This document shows, in pieces, positions 39,955 to 48,803 of a stretch of DNA of 64,000 bases. The notes under the pieces were generated by a model. It was not told the origin of the DNA, did not search any database, and saw nothing but the letters and a program-made list of their open reading frames with translations. Source of the stretch: an uncultured Armatimonadota bacterium. GTDB lineage: Bacteria > Armatimonadota > Fimbriimonadia > Fimbriimonadales > Fimbriimonadaceae. Numbering within the stretch: position 1 is the stretch's first letter; every line of letters begins with the position of its first letter. The stretch covers positions 1 through 64,000 of the forward strand of contig CAIYMO010000033.1 in assembly GCA_903927345.1 (NCBI GenBank). Direction: 5' to 3'. Both the position numbers and the translations under genes were made by a program.

Positions 39955-41388
39955 TTACTTGGAATCTTTCTTGGTGATCAAGACGTGGCCAGTGGATGGA
40001 TCGAAATCGATCTCAACCTTGAGGGCGTCTCGCATGAAGCTCAAAGGAATGATGGTTCGTCCGCGATCGATGTAAGGAGCCATTTCAAGCTTGAACGACT
40101 GGTCGTTGACCTTTGCGTTAGCGTCGCCAACCTTGAACCAAATCTTCTGACCGTCAGCCGAAGCGTTAACTTCCTTTGCTGACTTCAGCCACTCGACCAT
40201 ACCGCCTGCCTTTTCGATCAGGTGTCGGAATGGGGTCATTGGAATTCCCTCATCAACGCGTGGTTGAACATCGAACTCAACGAATCGACCGTTGTAAAGC
40301 ACCGAGAAGGTGTTGACTCCGTTCATTCGGAAGCCTTTATCAACCGAAAGAACCTTACCGGCCGCTTCGGAAGCGAAATTAGGAAGAGCGTGTGGGCGAG
40401 CGTTTCGCATTCCGGTAGGAACCATATTCATGTTCCCCATTGGAATTCCGCCGTCAACTGCTGGCGACTTAAGAGTAGCAACCTTGTCCTCAACCTTAGC
40501 AACAACCTTGGTCGTCGTTGGTTGAACCTTGCCTGCTGCAGGAGCCTTAGCGGTGACCGTAGTGGTGACCTTCGGAGCTGTAACCCTAGGAGCCGTAACC
40601 TTCGGAGTAGCCGCGCCAACCGGAGTTGTGGTGGCTGCAACCGTCAGATCGCCAACCTTCGTGTTGGACGTTGTATCTACGATGCCTGCTTGGCTGGTGC
40701 CCTTAGAAACAACTGCTTCGCCTGCGCCAAGACCAGTTCGATTTGTTCGACCACCTGGGTTGTTGACAAAGACTCGAACTTGCTTGGACTTGTACGTGTT
40801 GGTGAGTTCATCAACAACCCAAGCTTCGACTGTGTGCCATCCGTTGGACTCCTTCTGGGTATCCCAAACGTAGTTGTACGGGGGGGTGTTCTTAATGTCT
40901 TTGTGATCGCCATCAATGAAGAACGAAACGAACGCGTTCTTCATTTCCTTGCCAAAACCGATCTTGATTTCGACAGGACCCTGGATGGTTTGACCTTGCT
41001 TAGGACCAGTGATGTAAACCGGACCCTTGTTGCCTTGGTCAGTTGAAATATTTTGCTTCTGGCTCGAAAGAACCTTTCCGGTCTTATCGTAAAGTCGAAT
41101 CTCGACTTCGTTGTCTCCGTCCTTCAGGTCGGTTACTGTTACGGTGAAGTCAACAGATCCCTTTGACGAAGTCGAAGTCACTGCACGAGTGGCGAACGAT
41201 TCACCGTTGATGCGAAGTTCAACGAGAGTAGCGTTTGCACCGTCGTACTTAACGGTAAGCGTAGGACTGTTCAGCGCGCGCTGAATAAGAATTTCAGCAT
41301 CAAATGCGAACGCGAACGATCCGGCAGACAACGCTGCAGCTCCTGCCAGAGCCATCGTTCTTTTAATCTTTGTGAGCCTATTCACCAT
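39955..41388 (-). CDS. Exported protein with copper-amine-oxidase N-terminal-type domain
   Basis: A 477-residue protein from ATG 41388, which has GAGGAT upstream and begins the signal peptide (MVNRLTKIKRTMALAGAAAL). Two immunoglobulin-like beta-sandwich regions (about 45-115 and 120-205; 'YITGPKQGQTIQGPVEIKIG', 'GWHTVEAWVVDE') are followed by a Pro/Ala/Thr/Val/Lys-rich linker (about 235-310) and a C-terminal Cu_amine_oxidN1 domain ('VDEGIPMTPFRHLIEKAGG', 'APYIDRGRTIIPLSFMRDAL'). Such domains are cell-surface modules of unclear role, often linked to peptidoglycan or S-layer. The gene has a recognisable promoter and terminator of its own. Confidence 0.82.
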   Translation of the reverse strand: MVNRLTKIKRTMALAGAAALSAGSFAFAFDAEILIQRALNSPTLTVKYDGANATLVELRINGESFATRAVTSTSSKGSVDFTVTVTDLKDGDNEVEIRLYDKTGKVLSSQKQNISTDQGNKGPVYITGPKQGQTIQGPVEIKIGFGKEMKNAFVSFFIDGDHKDIKNTPPYNYVWDTQKESNGWHTVEAWVVDELTNTYKSKQVRVFVNNPGGRTNRTGLGAGEAVVSKGTSQAGIVDTTSNTKVGDLTVAATTTPVGAATPKVTAPRVTAPKVTTTVTAKAPAAGKVQPTTTKVVAKVEDKVATLKSPAVDGGIPMGNMNMVPTGMRNARPHALPNFASEAAGKVLSVDKGFRMNGVNTFSVLYNGRFVEFDVQPRVDEGIPMTPFRHLIEKAGGMVEWLKSAKEVNASADGQKIWFKVGDANAKVNDQSFKLEMAPYIDRGRTIIPLSFMRDALKVEIDFDPSTGHVLITKKDSK

Positions 41389-41434
41389 GTTATCCTCAAG
41401 CACTATCCCCCCGGATAGCAATACAGGTCATGCT

Positions 41435-41463
41435 ATTGTCGCACTTATCCCCCGGAATGTCAA
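41435..41463 (-). promoter_or_regulatory. Sigma-70-type promoter of the copper-amine-oxidase-N gene
   Basis: On the minus strand, TTGACA (41463-41458), 17 bases, GACAAT (41440-41435), then about 46 bases to the GAGGAT-preceded ATG 41388. The -35 is a consensus match. Confidence 0.6.
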
Positions 41464-41518
41464 CAATCTTTTTGCCTTCTTGACAATTTTTCGGGGGAAG
41501 TTGTGCGTCAATAAAAAG

Positions 41519-42775
41519 ATGCTCTCTGCGCTTGTGGCAACTGTCCTCATGTCGGGTTCCCCAGATCGTGCTCTGTTGGACTATCTAGCAATTCCCCAGA
41601 AGGGCCTCCCAACCGCCAAACTCACCCGAACCAACGGAATTGATGAGATCGAGTTCTGCAGCCAAATGTGGCAAAAGCAGCTCTGGTCGCACCGAATCCT
41701 GATGAAGGTTCCCAAGGGTGCAGAAAATTCCGAAACCGCCATTCTCTACATCACCGGCGACGGCCCATTCAAAGGAGACATGGTTGACATCAACCTCCTC
41801 TCCAACGCCACCGGAATGCCGATCATGATGCTCTTCAACATCCCCAATCAGCCGATCTGGGAAATGAAGGAGGACGACCTAATCGCGCACACCTTTAATA
41901 AGTATCTGGAAACGGGCGATGCCTCCTGGCCGCTGCTCTTCCCCATGACCAAAGCCGCCGTATCTTCGATGGACGTTATCCAGCGCTTCACAAAGCAAAA
42001 CGGGATGAACATCAAGAAATTCGTGGTAACCGGAGCAAGCAAGCGAGGCTGGACGACCTGGCTCACCGCCGCCAGCGGAGACAAACGAGTCGTCGGTATC
42101 GCACCAATGGTCTACGACAACCTCAAGATTGATGCGCAGATGAAGCACCAGATCGAAATGTGGGGCGAATACAGTGAGCAAATCGCCGACTACACCCGCC
42201 GAGGACTCCAGGCAAAGCTCCAAACAAAAGAAGGCCAAAAGCTAATGGAGATGGTCGACCCGTATTCGTACCGCGACCGAATCAAGATCCCAACTCTGAT
42301 CGTCAACGGCTCAAACGACCAATACTGGGCAACCGACGCAACCAAGCTGTACTGGAACGACCTCAAGCAACCCAAAAACGTCCTCCAAGTCCCCAATAAC
42401 GGCCACGGCCTAAGCGATCGAATCCGCCTCACCAACTCCATCGGCGCCTTCGCCCGATCCCTCAACGGAGCCTTCAAGTTCCCGCGACTTCAAAGCAAGA
42501 CCACCGTCACCGAAGACGACATCTCCTTTAACCTCGACCCGAGCGAAGGTCAGATGGAAGCCGTTTCAATCTGGAAAGCCGAAAGCGATACCAAAGACTT
42601 CCGCGAACAACGCTTCGTCGAAGAAAAGAAAGCCAAGTCCGACGTCCTCAAAACCGAACTCAAACCTGGAAAATGGAGCGCCGTCTTCCTTGAAGCCCGC
42701 TACAACATCGACGGTAAGCCTTTCACCCTATCGACCCCCGCCGAAGTCGCCTACGGAGGTAAACCCCAGAAATGA
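41519..42775 (+). CDS. PhoPQ-activated pathogenicity-related protein family
   Basis: About 418 residues from ATG 41519, the first Met of a short signal-like stretch (MLSALVATVLMSGS); the open frame extends upstream without support. Matches Pfam PhoPQ_related (PF10142): 'ILYITGDGPFKGDMVDIN', 'KKFVVTGASKRGWTTWLTAA' (alpha/beta-hydrolase-like elbow with Ser in GASKRGW), 'VVGIAPMVYDNL', 'IPTLIVNGSNDQYWATDATK' and 'NNGHGLSD' (Asp and His of the triad). Function of the family is not established, despite the name. It is followed by an SGNH-like lipoprotein gene with an ATGA overlap. Confidence 0.82.
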   Translation: MLSALVATVLMSGSPDRALLDYLAIPQKGLPTAKLTRTNGIDEIEFCSQMWQKQLWSHRILMKVPKGAENSETAILYITGDGPFKGDMVDINLLSNATGMPIMMLFNIPNQPIWEMKEDDLIAHTFNKYLETGDASWPLLFPMTKAAVSSMDVIQRFTKQNGMNIKKFVVTGASKRGWTTWLTAASGDKRVVGIAPMVYDNLKIDAQMKHQIEMWGEYSEQIADYTRRGLQAKLQTKEGQKLMEMVDPYSYRDRIKIPTLIVNGSNDQYWATDATKLYWNDLKQPKNVLQVPNNGHGLSDRIRLTNSIGAFARSLNGAFKFPRLQSKTTVTEDDISFNLDPSEGQMEAVSIWKAESDTKDFREQRFVEEKKAKSDVLKTELKPGKWSAVFLEARYNIDGKPFTLSTPAEVAYGGKPQK

Positions 42776-43668
42776 TCCGCGCTCTTCTTGGTCTAGCGAT
42801 TCTCGGCTGTAACCCCGCCGCCCAAACTCCCAAGAGCAACAACATTCGGCTCTATTCAATCGGACACTCCCTCAGTAGCGAACTCCCCGACATGGTCGCG
42901 TCGCTAGCCAAGAACACGCCCGGGCTCAAATTCGAGTTTCAAGAGCAATTCCGCCTCGGAGCTCCGCTTGAACTCCAATGGAACGAAGCCACCAAACCAG
43001 CCGACAAATGGGACGATAACCAGTTCCGAATCGCCTATCCAAAAAGCCTGGGCAAGGGCGGCTACAACGCGGTCGTCCTCGTCGATTCCATCCCAAGGGG
43101 CGGCGACTGGCAAGAGAAGAACTCAATCGAATTCCTCACCAAGTTCGCCGATTACATCGGCAAAACCAACCCCCAAGCCAGCATCTACTACGTCGAACCC
43201 TGGCACAGTCTCAAAAGCGGAACGGGCAAAGCCGAATGGGACACCGCCAGCCCCACCCGAAACCTCCCCTGGCGCAAGCGCGTAGACGCTGACGCCCCCA
43301 TGTGGCTAAGAATCAAATCCGCCGCAGAGAAAGCCACCGGCAAAAAGATCACTCTGATCCGAGAAGCCCAAGCCCTCGGCGCTCTAGTCGATGCTGCCGA
43401 AGCCGGCCGCATCCCCGGATTCAAAACCGCCCAAGACCTCTTCGGCGACGACATTCACCTCAAGCCCGCCGGAATGTACTTCATCGCCTGCCTCCAATAC
43501 GCCGTCCTCTTCGGCCGCTCGCCTGAAGGTCTAACCGTCGACGTCAAGGGCCGCTGGGGCAGCGAATACTGGGGCAAACAACTCTACGGCAACGGCCCCA
43601 TCCACCCCCGCCCAGACCCCGCCGCTGTCAAGGAAATGCAACGAATCGCCTGGCAATTCGCTAAATGA
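42772..43668 (+). CDS. SGNH-hydrolase-like lipoprotein
   Basis: A 298-residue lipoprotein (lipobox 'LAILGCNP', Cys13). 'RLYSIGHSLSSELPDMVA' resembles the GDSL block I ('GdSls'), and the C-terminal 'DIHLKPAGMYFIACLQYAVL' matches the Asp-x-x-His block V of SGNH hydrolases; 'DNQFRIAYPKSLGKGGYNAV' lies where block II would be. Deacetylation or esterase activity on surface glycans is a fair guess. Starts within the stop codon of the PhoPQ-related gene (ATGA), so the two form an exported-protein pair. Confidence 0.6.
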   Translation: MIRALLGLAILGCNPAAQTPKSNNIRLYSIGHSLSSELPDMVASLAKNTPGLKFEFQEQFRLGAPLELQWNEATKPADKWDDNQFRIAYPKSLGKGGYNAVVLVDSIPRGGDWQEKNSIEFLTKFADYIGKTNPQASIYYVEPWHSLKSGTGKAEWDTASPTRNLPWRKRVDADAPMWLRIKSAAEKATGKKITLIREAQALGALVDAAEAGRIPGFKTAQDLFGDDIHLKPAGMYFIACLQYAVLFGRSPEGLTVDVKGRWGSEYWGKQLYGNGPIHPRPDPAAVKEMQRIAWQFAK

Positions 43669-43675
43669 TCCGAAA

Positions 43676-43735
43676 AGCCCCCTCGCACTCCCAGAGCGTG
43701 GAGGGAGAGAGGGTTGGGGGGTGAGGGAGGCTTTA
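43676..43735. repeat. G/C-skewed intergenic sequence, possible dispersed repeat
   Basis: Between convergent genes lies a run that on the minus strand reads as a CCCTCAC / AACCCTCTC / CCTCCACGCTC series, similar in style to intergenic repeats in many bacteria. Only one copy is in this window, so repeat status is a guess. Confidence 0.25.
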
Positions 43736-43759
43736 CCGAATACTTTCGGGAGACGGAAC

Positions 43760-44668
43760 CTAATCCCGAACAATGCCCTTCTTCCGGAGCCACTTGTTTT
43801 CGGAGGCAGCAACCCACCCGTCCATAAAGGTCATCATCGTGATAATCCCCGTCACCATCAGCGGGATCACCAGCCACAACCAAGGCTCGCTGACATTCGG
43901 TTGCATCTCGACTCGCCGTAACCTGACCAAGCCAGTCAGCAAGGATCCGCTCAGTAACCCCCAAACTACGCACTTCAATAGCGTCCCTGGCGGACGCTGG
44001 AATTCCCGCCGCTCGATCATCGGATAAGTGCTCGGCAATATCGATGTCGGCATCCCCTCAAGCTTCTTCACTAGTGCCTTGAGCTCCTCCCGCTTAACCG
44101 CCAAAGTCCCGGTCTCCACGTTTGCCGGCCGCAAGTAGAGGTACATCGCAGGCAAGCTGTGAAACTTGGGAATCTTCAGCCGAATCCGCCCCTCCACAAT
44201 CTTAATCTCCTCCACCTCGAGCCGGTTGATCTCAACGGTGTGCTTCTCATTCGAAACCCGAATCAACCCATTGACCAGCTCTAGGGAGCCCCCAAGCCGT
44301 TGCATTCCCCCATTCGACTGATGAAACCCCCAGACCAAAGCGACCGGGTTTGGAGGCAAATCTGGCTTCTCCGCTGGCTTCCGTTTGCCAGCCAGCACAG
44401 ACAGCCCCATAAAGAAGAGTAGCGGTCCCATCGTGAACACAAGCGCGAGCCACTTCCAAGGACTATCGAAGGGAAGCTCGCCCGACTGAATCTTGTTGGC
44501 AAACCAAACGCCGCCGCCAATCATAAACACCGCGGTCAAAACGCACGAGATAATCAGCCGAGGCAAGTTCTCAAACCCCGTCTCCTTAGCCCCCACAACC
44601 TTCGGCCCCGTCTCGTGACGCAAAAACCGCCGACCTTCGTAAACCAAAATCTTCGGCTCGTCCGCCAT
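43760..44668 (-). CDS. Membrane protein of unknown function
   Basis: A 302-residue protein from ATG 44668 ('MADEPKILVYEGRRFLR'); 13 further open codons upstream contain two more Met but no conserved-looking sequence. It has four hydrophobic segments in two pairs: about 37-57 and 68-90, then about 240-260 and 270-290. A cytoplasmic domain of about 130 residues between them carries 'VWGFHQSNGGMQRLGGSLEL' and 'HTVEINRLEVEEIKIVEGRI', a PH-like beta pattern. No family named. Next to the RNase P RNA gene, divergent. Confidence 0.6.
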   Translation of the reverse strand: MADEPKILVYEGRRFLRHETGPKVVGAKETGFENLPRLIISCVLTAVFMIGGGVWFANKIQSGELPFDSPWKWLALVFTMGPLLFFMGLSVLAGKRKPAEKPDLPPNPVALVWGFHQSNGGMQRLGGSLELVNGLIRVSNEKHTVEINRLEVEEIKIVEGRIRLKIPKFHSLPAMYLYLRPANVETGTLAVKREELKALVKKLEGMPTSILPSTYPMIERREFQRPPGTLLKCVVWGLLSGSLLTGLVRLRRVEMQPNVSEPWLWLVIPLMVTGIITMMTFMDGWVAASENKWLRKKGIVRD

Positions 44669-44739
44669 CCCCAACATCTTACGCCCCACCCCTCCGAGAA
44701 GGTGCACCCCGAAATCCCAAACGCGGTACCCTGTAACCC

Positions 44740-45054
44740 GAAGTTGGCCGGGTGACGGCTCCTGATCATACGGGGGAGGAAAGTCCGGACTTCATAGGGC
44801 ATGGTGCCCTCGGCAACGGGGGGCGGGGCGACCCGACGGAAAGTGCAACAGAAACAAACCGCCACGAGCAATCGCGGTAAGGGTGAAATTGTGAGGTAAG
44901 AGCTCACGTCTTTGGTTAGTAATAGCCAAGGAGGGCAAACCCCACCAGAAGCAAGGCCAAATAGGGAGGGGCTGACTCGGCCCGACGACCCTCCGGGTTG
45001 GCCGCGTAGATAAATCGTCACACAAATACAGAATCCGGCTTACAGGCCAACTTC
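44740..45054 (+). ncRNA. rnpB: RNase P RNA (M1 RNA)
   Basis: The catalytic RNA that matures tRNA 5' ends. The ends pair as P1: GAAGTTGGCC (44740-44749) with GGCCAACTTC (45045-45054). Universal core elements are in order: GAGGAAAGTCCGGACTTC (CR I) near 44775, AGAAACAAACCGCC, GGTAAGGGTGAAA, TAAGAGCTCAC, and ACAGAATCCGGCTTACAGG (CR V) close to the 3' end. Bacterial type A-like organisation, about 315 bases. Confidence 0.97.
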
Positions 45055-45094
45055 AACCTCATCCCAGCTCAAACCCAAATCCCAGTCCGACCGA

Positions 45095-45100
45095 TATACT
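45095..45100 (+). promoter_or_regulatory. -10 box, leaderless-type
   Basis: TATACT ends seven bases before GTG 45108, with CTTAACC between and no Shine-Dalgarno. This is the clearest example of the pattern in the window. Confidence 0.45.
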
Positions 45101-45107
45101 CTTAACC

Positions 45108-45668
45108 GTGATCCTCGCAACCGCAATCCTTCTCGCCGGAGTCCAGACCTCCGAAGCCAAAGCCGCCGCCAAACTCGGCGAAGAACTGGTGCAGGTCATG
45201 ATGAAGGAAGGCGCAAAGCCCTCCAAAACCTACATCCTCTTCTCCCAACCCAAGCGAGTTTGGAAAGTCTCGACCAAACCCGACGAGCAACTCGGCGAAG
45301 AAGGCGGATGGCGAGAAGATGTCGAAGCTGTCGGAACGGTTTGGCCCAAAGCCAAAGTCGGCACCTACGTCTCAATCTCTTACTCCTCACCTTCAGGAGA
45401 CTGGTTCGCCGCAGAAAACTACGCCATTCGCTCAAACGGAGCCTTCGCAATGGCAAAGACCTACTTCAGCTCGTTCAACCCAATCGAATTCCGCCGCATC
45501 GAAGTCCGACTCTTCAGCAAAACCGGAAAACTCCTCTCCACTAAAATCGACTACACCAACTTCGACGAAAAGCCCCTCACGAAAGCCGAGCTCAAAACCG
45601 TAGGCGACATCGGCAAAGAGTTCAAGCTCCTCAGCTCCGCCAAGAAGATTCCATTCGCGATAAAGTAA
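45108..45668 (+). CDS. Exported protein of unknown function
   Basis: A 186-residue protein from GTG 45108 with a short signal peptide ('MILATAILLAGVQTSEA'). The mature protein is mixed alpha/beta with 'YILFSQPKRVWKVSTKPDEQ', 'VSISYSSPSGDWFAAENYAI' and 'IEFRRIEVRLFSKTGKLLST'. Family not recognised. Leaderless-type promoter directly upstream; 85 bases separate it from the TPR lipoprotein gene on the same strand. Confidence 0.6.
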   Translation: MILATAILLAGVQTSEAKAAAKLGEELVQVMMKEGAKPSKTYILFSQPKRVWKVSTKPDEQLGEEGGWREDVEAVGTVWPKAKVGTYVSISYSSPSGDWFAAENYAIRSNGAFAMAKTYFSSFNPIEFRRIEVRLFSKTGKLLSTKIDYTNFDEKPLTKAELKTVGDIGKEFKLLSSAKKIPFAIK

Positions 45669-45752
45669 GTCGGGGCCCTCGTAGGTAGCTTGCTAAGCGA
45701 TTATCTGCAGAAATCCGAAACTACTTCGGCGGGCAAGCGCGTCCTAAGTACC

Positions 45753-46922
45753 ATGAAGTTCAGGTCAAGCCTCGCCTTACTGGTGGTCGCCGCCGTTGCC
45801 GCCGCCTGCTACAACGACAGCGACACCAACCTCACCGAGCTGCGCGACAACCTGGACATCACCTACGCCATTGCTGGACGCTTCACGATCTACCCGCCCG
45901 AGTACTACAAGCGCCGGATAGAAATCCAAACCGCTAACCTCAAAAAGAACCCCAACGATCTCAACGCCTACGACAACCTCGCCGTCGCCTACGACCGCAT
46001 CGGCAAGCACGACGAAGCCATCGCGACCATCCGCAAGGAGCGGGCCCTACTTGATTATTCGCGCGTAAATCCCCTCACCGAAGTCAAAGACGAACTCGTC
46101 CCCGACGCCCCGCCCGTCAACCACCGCTACACAGTCGAGGCCAATGAAGGCACATTCCTTATCCACCGCTGGATATCCAACGGCGGAAATCCGAAGAACC
46201 TAACCGACGCCGTCGAAGCCGAAAAGCACATCGCCAAAGCCATCGAAATCAACCCCAACGCCCACTTCGGTCGCGAGTTCGCCCAGCTCTACTGCATGCG
46301 CGCCATCCTCAAAGGCGCCAAAGATGGTGACTGGAAGCGTAACTTCACCGAAAACCTCATCGCCATCGCCGACCAAGACAAAGTCGACCACAAAGCCCTC
46401 CGCAAAGGCATCGCCGGAATGATGGTCCTCGGCAACGCCTGGAACTCACCGGTGATGCTAAAGGCGATCGAAAAGTTGGTTCCAGACGACAGGGAAGTCG
46501 TAATGTTTTGCCAACTCAGAGCTAGGGAGATTGAACATCAGTCAGAAGGACCCAATTACATTGACTCGCTGTTTGATGTACAGACTCCCGGAAAGGAAGT
46601 GATGGACTTCGAACAAGACGTTGAGTTTCTTCAAGAAGTGAGGTCGAATGCAGTTGACTTCCAGAACAATCGAAAGAAGTACGTCCTAACTCAGCTGGCA
46701 AGTGGCAAGCATCCCGACCTCACCCAAGGCTTCTGGTCCGCCCTTAAAGACGTCCCCGAAATCGATAAAAGCCGCTACAAAGAAGGCATTCCCCGTGAGC
46801 AAGAAATGCGCTCCCATCTAAACGGCCTCTACCTCTGGCTCACAGGATTGGCGACAGGCATTGCCGCCCTCGTAACTAGCCTAGTCGTCTTCATCAAACG
46901 CCGTAATGCCCGAAACACTTAA
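45753..46922 (+). CDS. TPR lipoprotein with C-terminal membrane segment
   Basis: A 389-residue protein from ATG 45753, where a lipoprotein signal begins ('FRSSLALLVVAAVAAAC', Cys near 19). Residues about 55-90 form a tetratricopeptide repeat ('NPNDLNAYDNLAVAYDRIGK' followed by 'HDEAIATIRKERALL'), with a second weak repeat ('AVEAEKHIAKAIEINPNAHF'). A C-terminal membrane helix ('LYLWLTGLATGIAALVTSL') ends in a basic stop-transfer 'FIKRRNARN'. The combination of lipid anchor and C-terminal anchor is unusual; the signal might instead be a plain signal peptide. Overlaps the next membrane protein gene by 17 bases. Confidence 0.65.
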   Translation: MKFRSSLALLVVAAVAAACYNDSDTNLTELRDNLDITYAIAGRFTIYPPEYYKRRIEIQTANLKKNPNDLNAYDNLAVAYDRIGKHDEAIATIRKERALLDYSRVNPLTEVKDELVPDAPPVNHRYTVEANEGTFLIHRWISNGGNPKNLTDAVEAEKHIAKAIEINPNAHFGREFAQLYCMRAILKGAKDGDWKRNFTENLIAIADQDKVDHKALRKGIAGMMVLGNAWNSPVMLKAIEKLVPDDREVVMFCQLRAREIEHQSEGPNYIDSLFDVQTPGKEVMDFEQDVEFLQEVRSNAVDFQNNRKKYVLTQLASGKHPDLTQGFWSALKDVPEIDKSRYKEGIPREQEMRSHLNGLYLWLTGLATGIAALVTSLVVFIKRRNARNT

Positions 46923-47343
46923 GGACCGCGATCTCGCAACAAACTCTGGCTGTACGATCCTTCTCGGCGGAGCCTGCGTCGCCGTTGGATTCCTCATGGT
47001 CGTCGAGGGCGACGTCGGTTCAGCAAAGACCTACCACGCCGGTGGAATGCTCCTGACCAACTGCCTCTATCTCGCCCTATACTTCCTCTACAGCCTCGGC
47101 TACCCACCCAAGGGCCGCTGGGCAGGCATCAACCAACCCTTCGCCCTCCTCGCCTGGCTCACGCTGGGCGCCCTCGCGATGTGCATCATCGAATGGCTCT
47201 CTCACAGCACCTGCTGCACCGGCTCAATCTACGGCGACATCCTCGCCTGGATGTCTCTAGCCTGGCTTCCCACCTTTTGGTTAGTCAAGCGAGCAATCGA
47301 CCTCCTCTCTTCAAAACCGCAGTTCGAACCACCCAGAACTTAG
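46906..47343 (+). CDS. Small polytopic membrane protein
   Basis: A 145-residue protein with four hydrophobic helices (about 15-33, 46-64, 77-97, 108-128) and 'LSHSTCCTGSIYGD' between helices three and four. No family known. It overlaps the end of the TPR lipoprotein gene by 17 bases, so the two are expressed together and may form a complex at the membrane. Confidence 0.65.
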   Translation: MPETLKDRDLATNSGCTILLGGACVAVGFLMVVEGDVGSAKTYHAGGMLLTNCLYLALYFLYSLGYPPKGRWAGINQPFALLAWLTLGALAMCIIEWLSHSTCCTGSIYGDILAWMSLAWLPTFWLVKRAIDLLSSKPQFEPPRT

Positions 47344-47749
47344 ATGCTCATGTATGCAACCGCAACAACTCGGGATCCCCGCTCGATACTCATTCAGTTT
47401 GCAAACGGATCAAGTCGTCAGCCACCGGGGAATCTTGGAAACTCGGTCGGCCGATTCGGATAGTGCCCCGCCCGAATTCGAATGTTTTCGATGATCCGGC
47501 GCAAGCCCTCTTGCTCCCCCGAAACCCCTCAAGAAACAAGCGCCCTGATACGCCCAGTTTTTGAAGAAAAATCCCCGCGCGCGAGCCTATCGCGCCCCAA
47601 AAACTCTACACACGATCTGTCCGAAACACACTCCGAAGTTGGCGCAAACAAGTTCAAAATTTGCGCCATCAGTGTCGATCTTTCGACAACAATGGGAAGC
47701 CGTCGAACCTATTTGCGCCCACTGCGCCATCCCGCACACAATCGAAGAG
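47344..47749. other. Intergenic region with no supported gene
   Basis: About 400 bases between two convergent genes. The overlapping short frames on both strands have no family resemblance. The only structure seen is a 9-bp inverted repeat, TGGCGCAAA (47640-47648) and TTTGCGCCA (47660-47668), 82 bases past the glucokinase stop, which may help end that transcript. Confidence 0.6.
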
Positions 47750-48775
47750 CTACTTCGCCCACTTCTGCGCTTCAAATGCCAGTGCCGCCCCGCCGAGCAT
47801 CCCTGCATCCTCAACCTGCTCCGCCAGCCGAAGCTCGCAATCCCGGAAGAGGGAAGTGATCGCGTTCGATCGCGCGGACTGGAAAATCGGATCGAGTAAC
47901 CACTTACCCGCCTTTGAAACCTGCCCGCCGATCGCGACAATATCGGGGGCAAAGATGTTGATGTAGTTCGCAACGCCAACGCCAAGAATCGTCCCGACCT
48001 CGCGGAACGTCTCGATCGCAACCTCGTCGCCCACTTCGCACGCCTCAAAGATCATCCGAGGAGTAATCGACGAAGGATTCCCCTCCGACAGTTCCGTTAA
48101 CGCAGAAGCTCGTCCGCGGATGATCTTAAACTGCGCTCGTCGAACAATCGCGTCTCGCTGGCAATAAGCCTCAACCGTGCCGTAGGTTCCAGCATTGCAG
48201 TCTAGGCCATCCATGTTGACGATGATGTGACCAAGCTCCGCGCCGCCTTTGTTACCGCCAACCAAAACCAACGGCCCCCGCGCGTCGCCCAAAACTGCAT
48301 CTGGCGACAAAATAACGCCACCGCCAATCCCGGTGCCCATCGTCACCATCACAAACGACTTGGCCGTGCCACGACCGCAGCCGTAGCGATACTCACCCAG
48401 CGCCGCCATATTAGCGTCGTTGTCCATGAAAATCGGAATATCAATATGCTTCGAAAGCGGTGCTCGAACCGGAACATCGAACCAGCTCTCGAAAACGCCA
48501 TCGACGTTCTGGCCGAAATTCGGAGCCCACCGAACGATGCCCGCCGCATTATCGATGTGCCCAGGAATCGCAAGACCAACCGCCTCTGGCTTTGACTCCG
48601 CAGCTCCCATCGCCTGCCGAATCGTCCCGGCTAGCGCGTCAAAAATTGCTTCGGTGCCCTTCTGAGCGTGTGAAGGATTCTCAAACTGCTTCCCCGCAGG
48701 CGAACCATCTTCGTAAAATGCCCCCGCCCGAACGTTCGTTCCACCGAGATCAACGCCAATTACGCACCTAGCCAC
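47750..48775 (-). CDS. ROK-family sugar kinase (glucokinase-like)
   Basis: A 341-residue kinase. The phosphate loops 'GVDLGGTNVRAGAFYEDG' (start) and 'MVTMGTGIGGGVIL' are present, 'IFMDNDANMAALGEYRYG' carries the catalytic Asp, and 'AELGHIIVNMDGLDC' the ROK His. The ROK zinc motif CxCGxxGCxE is degenerate: after the His only 'DCNAGTYGTVEAYC' is found, so the three-Cys zinc site is not intact. The second ROK half 'DIVAIGGQVSKAGKWLLDPI' is normal. Probably phosphorylates glucose or a related hexose. No DNA-binding domain, so not a ROK repressor. GTG start; a palindrome lies in its promoter. Confidence 0.85.
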   Translation of the reverse strand: MARCVIGVDLGGTNVRAGAFYEDGSPAGKQFENPSHAQKGTEAIFDALAGTIRQAMGAAESKPEAVGLAIPGHIDNAAGIVRWAPNFGQNVDGVFESWFDVPVRAPLSKHIDIPIFMDNDANMAALGEYRYGCGRGTAKSFVMVTMGTGIGGGVILSPDAVLGDARGPLVLVGGNKGGAELGHIIVNMDGLDCNAGTYGTVEAYCQRDAIVRRAQFKIIRGRASALTELSEGNPSSITPRMIFEACEVGDEVAIETFREVGTILGVGVANYINIFAPDIVAIGGQVSKAGKWLLDPIFQSARSNAITSLFRDCELRLAEQVEDAGMLGGAALAFEAQKWAK

Positions 48776-48803
48776 CAGAAAAGTTTAGCATCGGTGTATC
48801 CAA

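Noticed and set aside
41401-41460. Paired CCCCCGGATAG/TTATCCCCCGG-like sequences as an operator
   Set aside because: The similar blocks are not a clean palindrome and overlap an ordinary promoter; evidence too weak.
47344-47749. Several overlapping 60-150-codon frames between the membrane protein and ROK kinase genes
   Set aside because: They overlap each other on both strands, lack start signals and families, and fit chance open frames.
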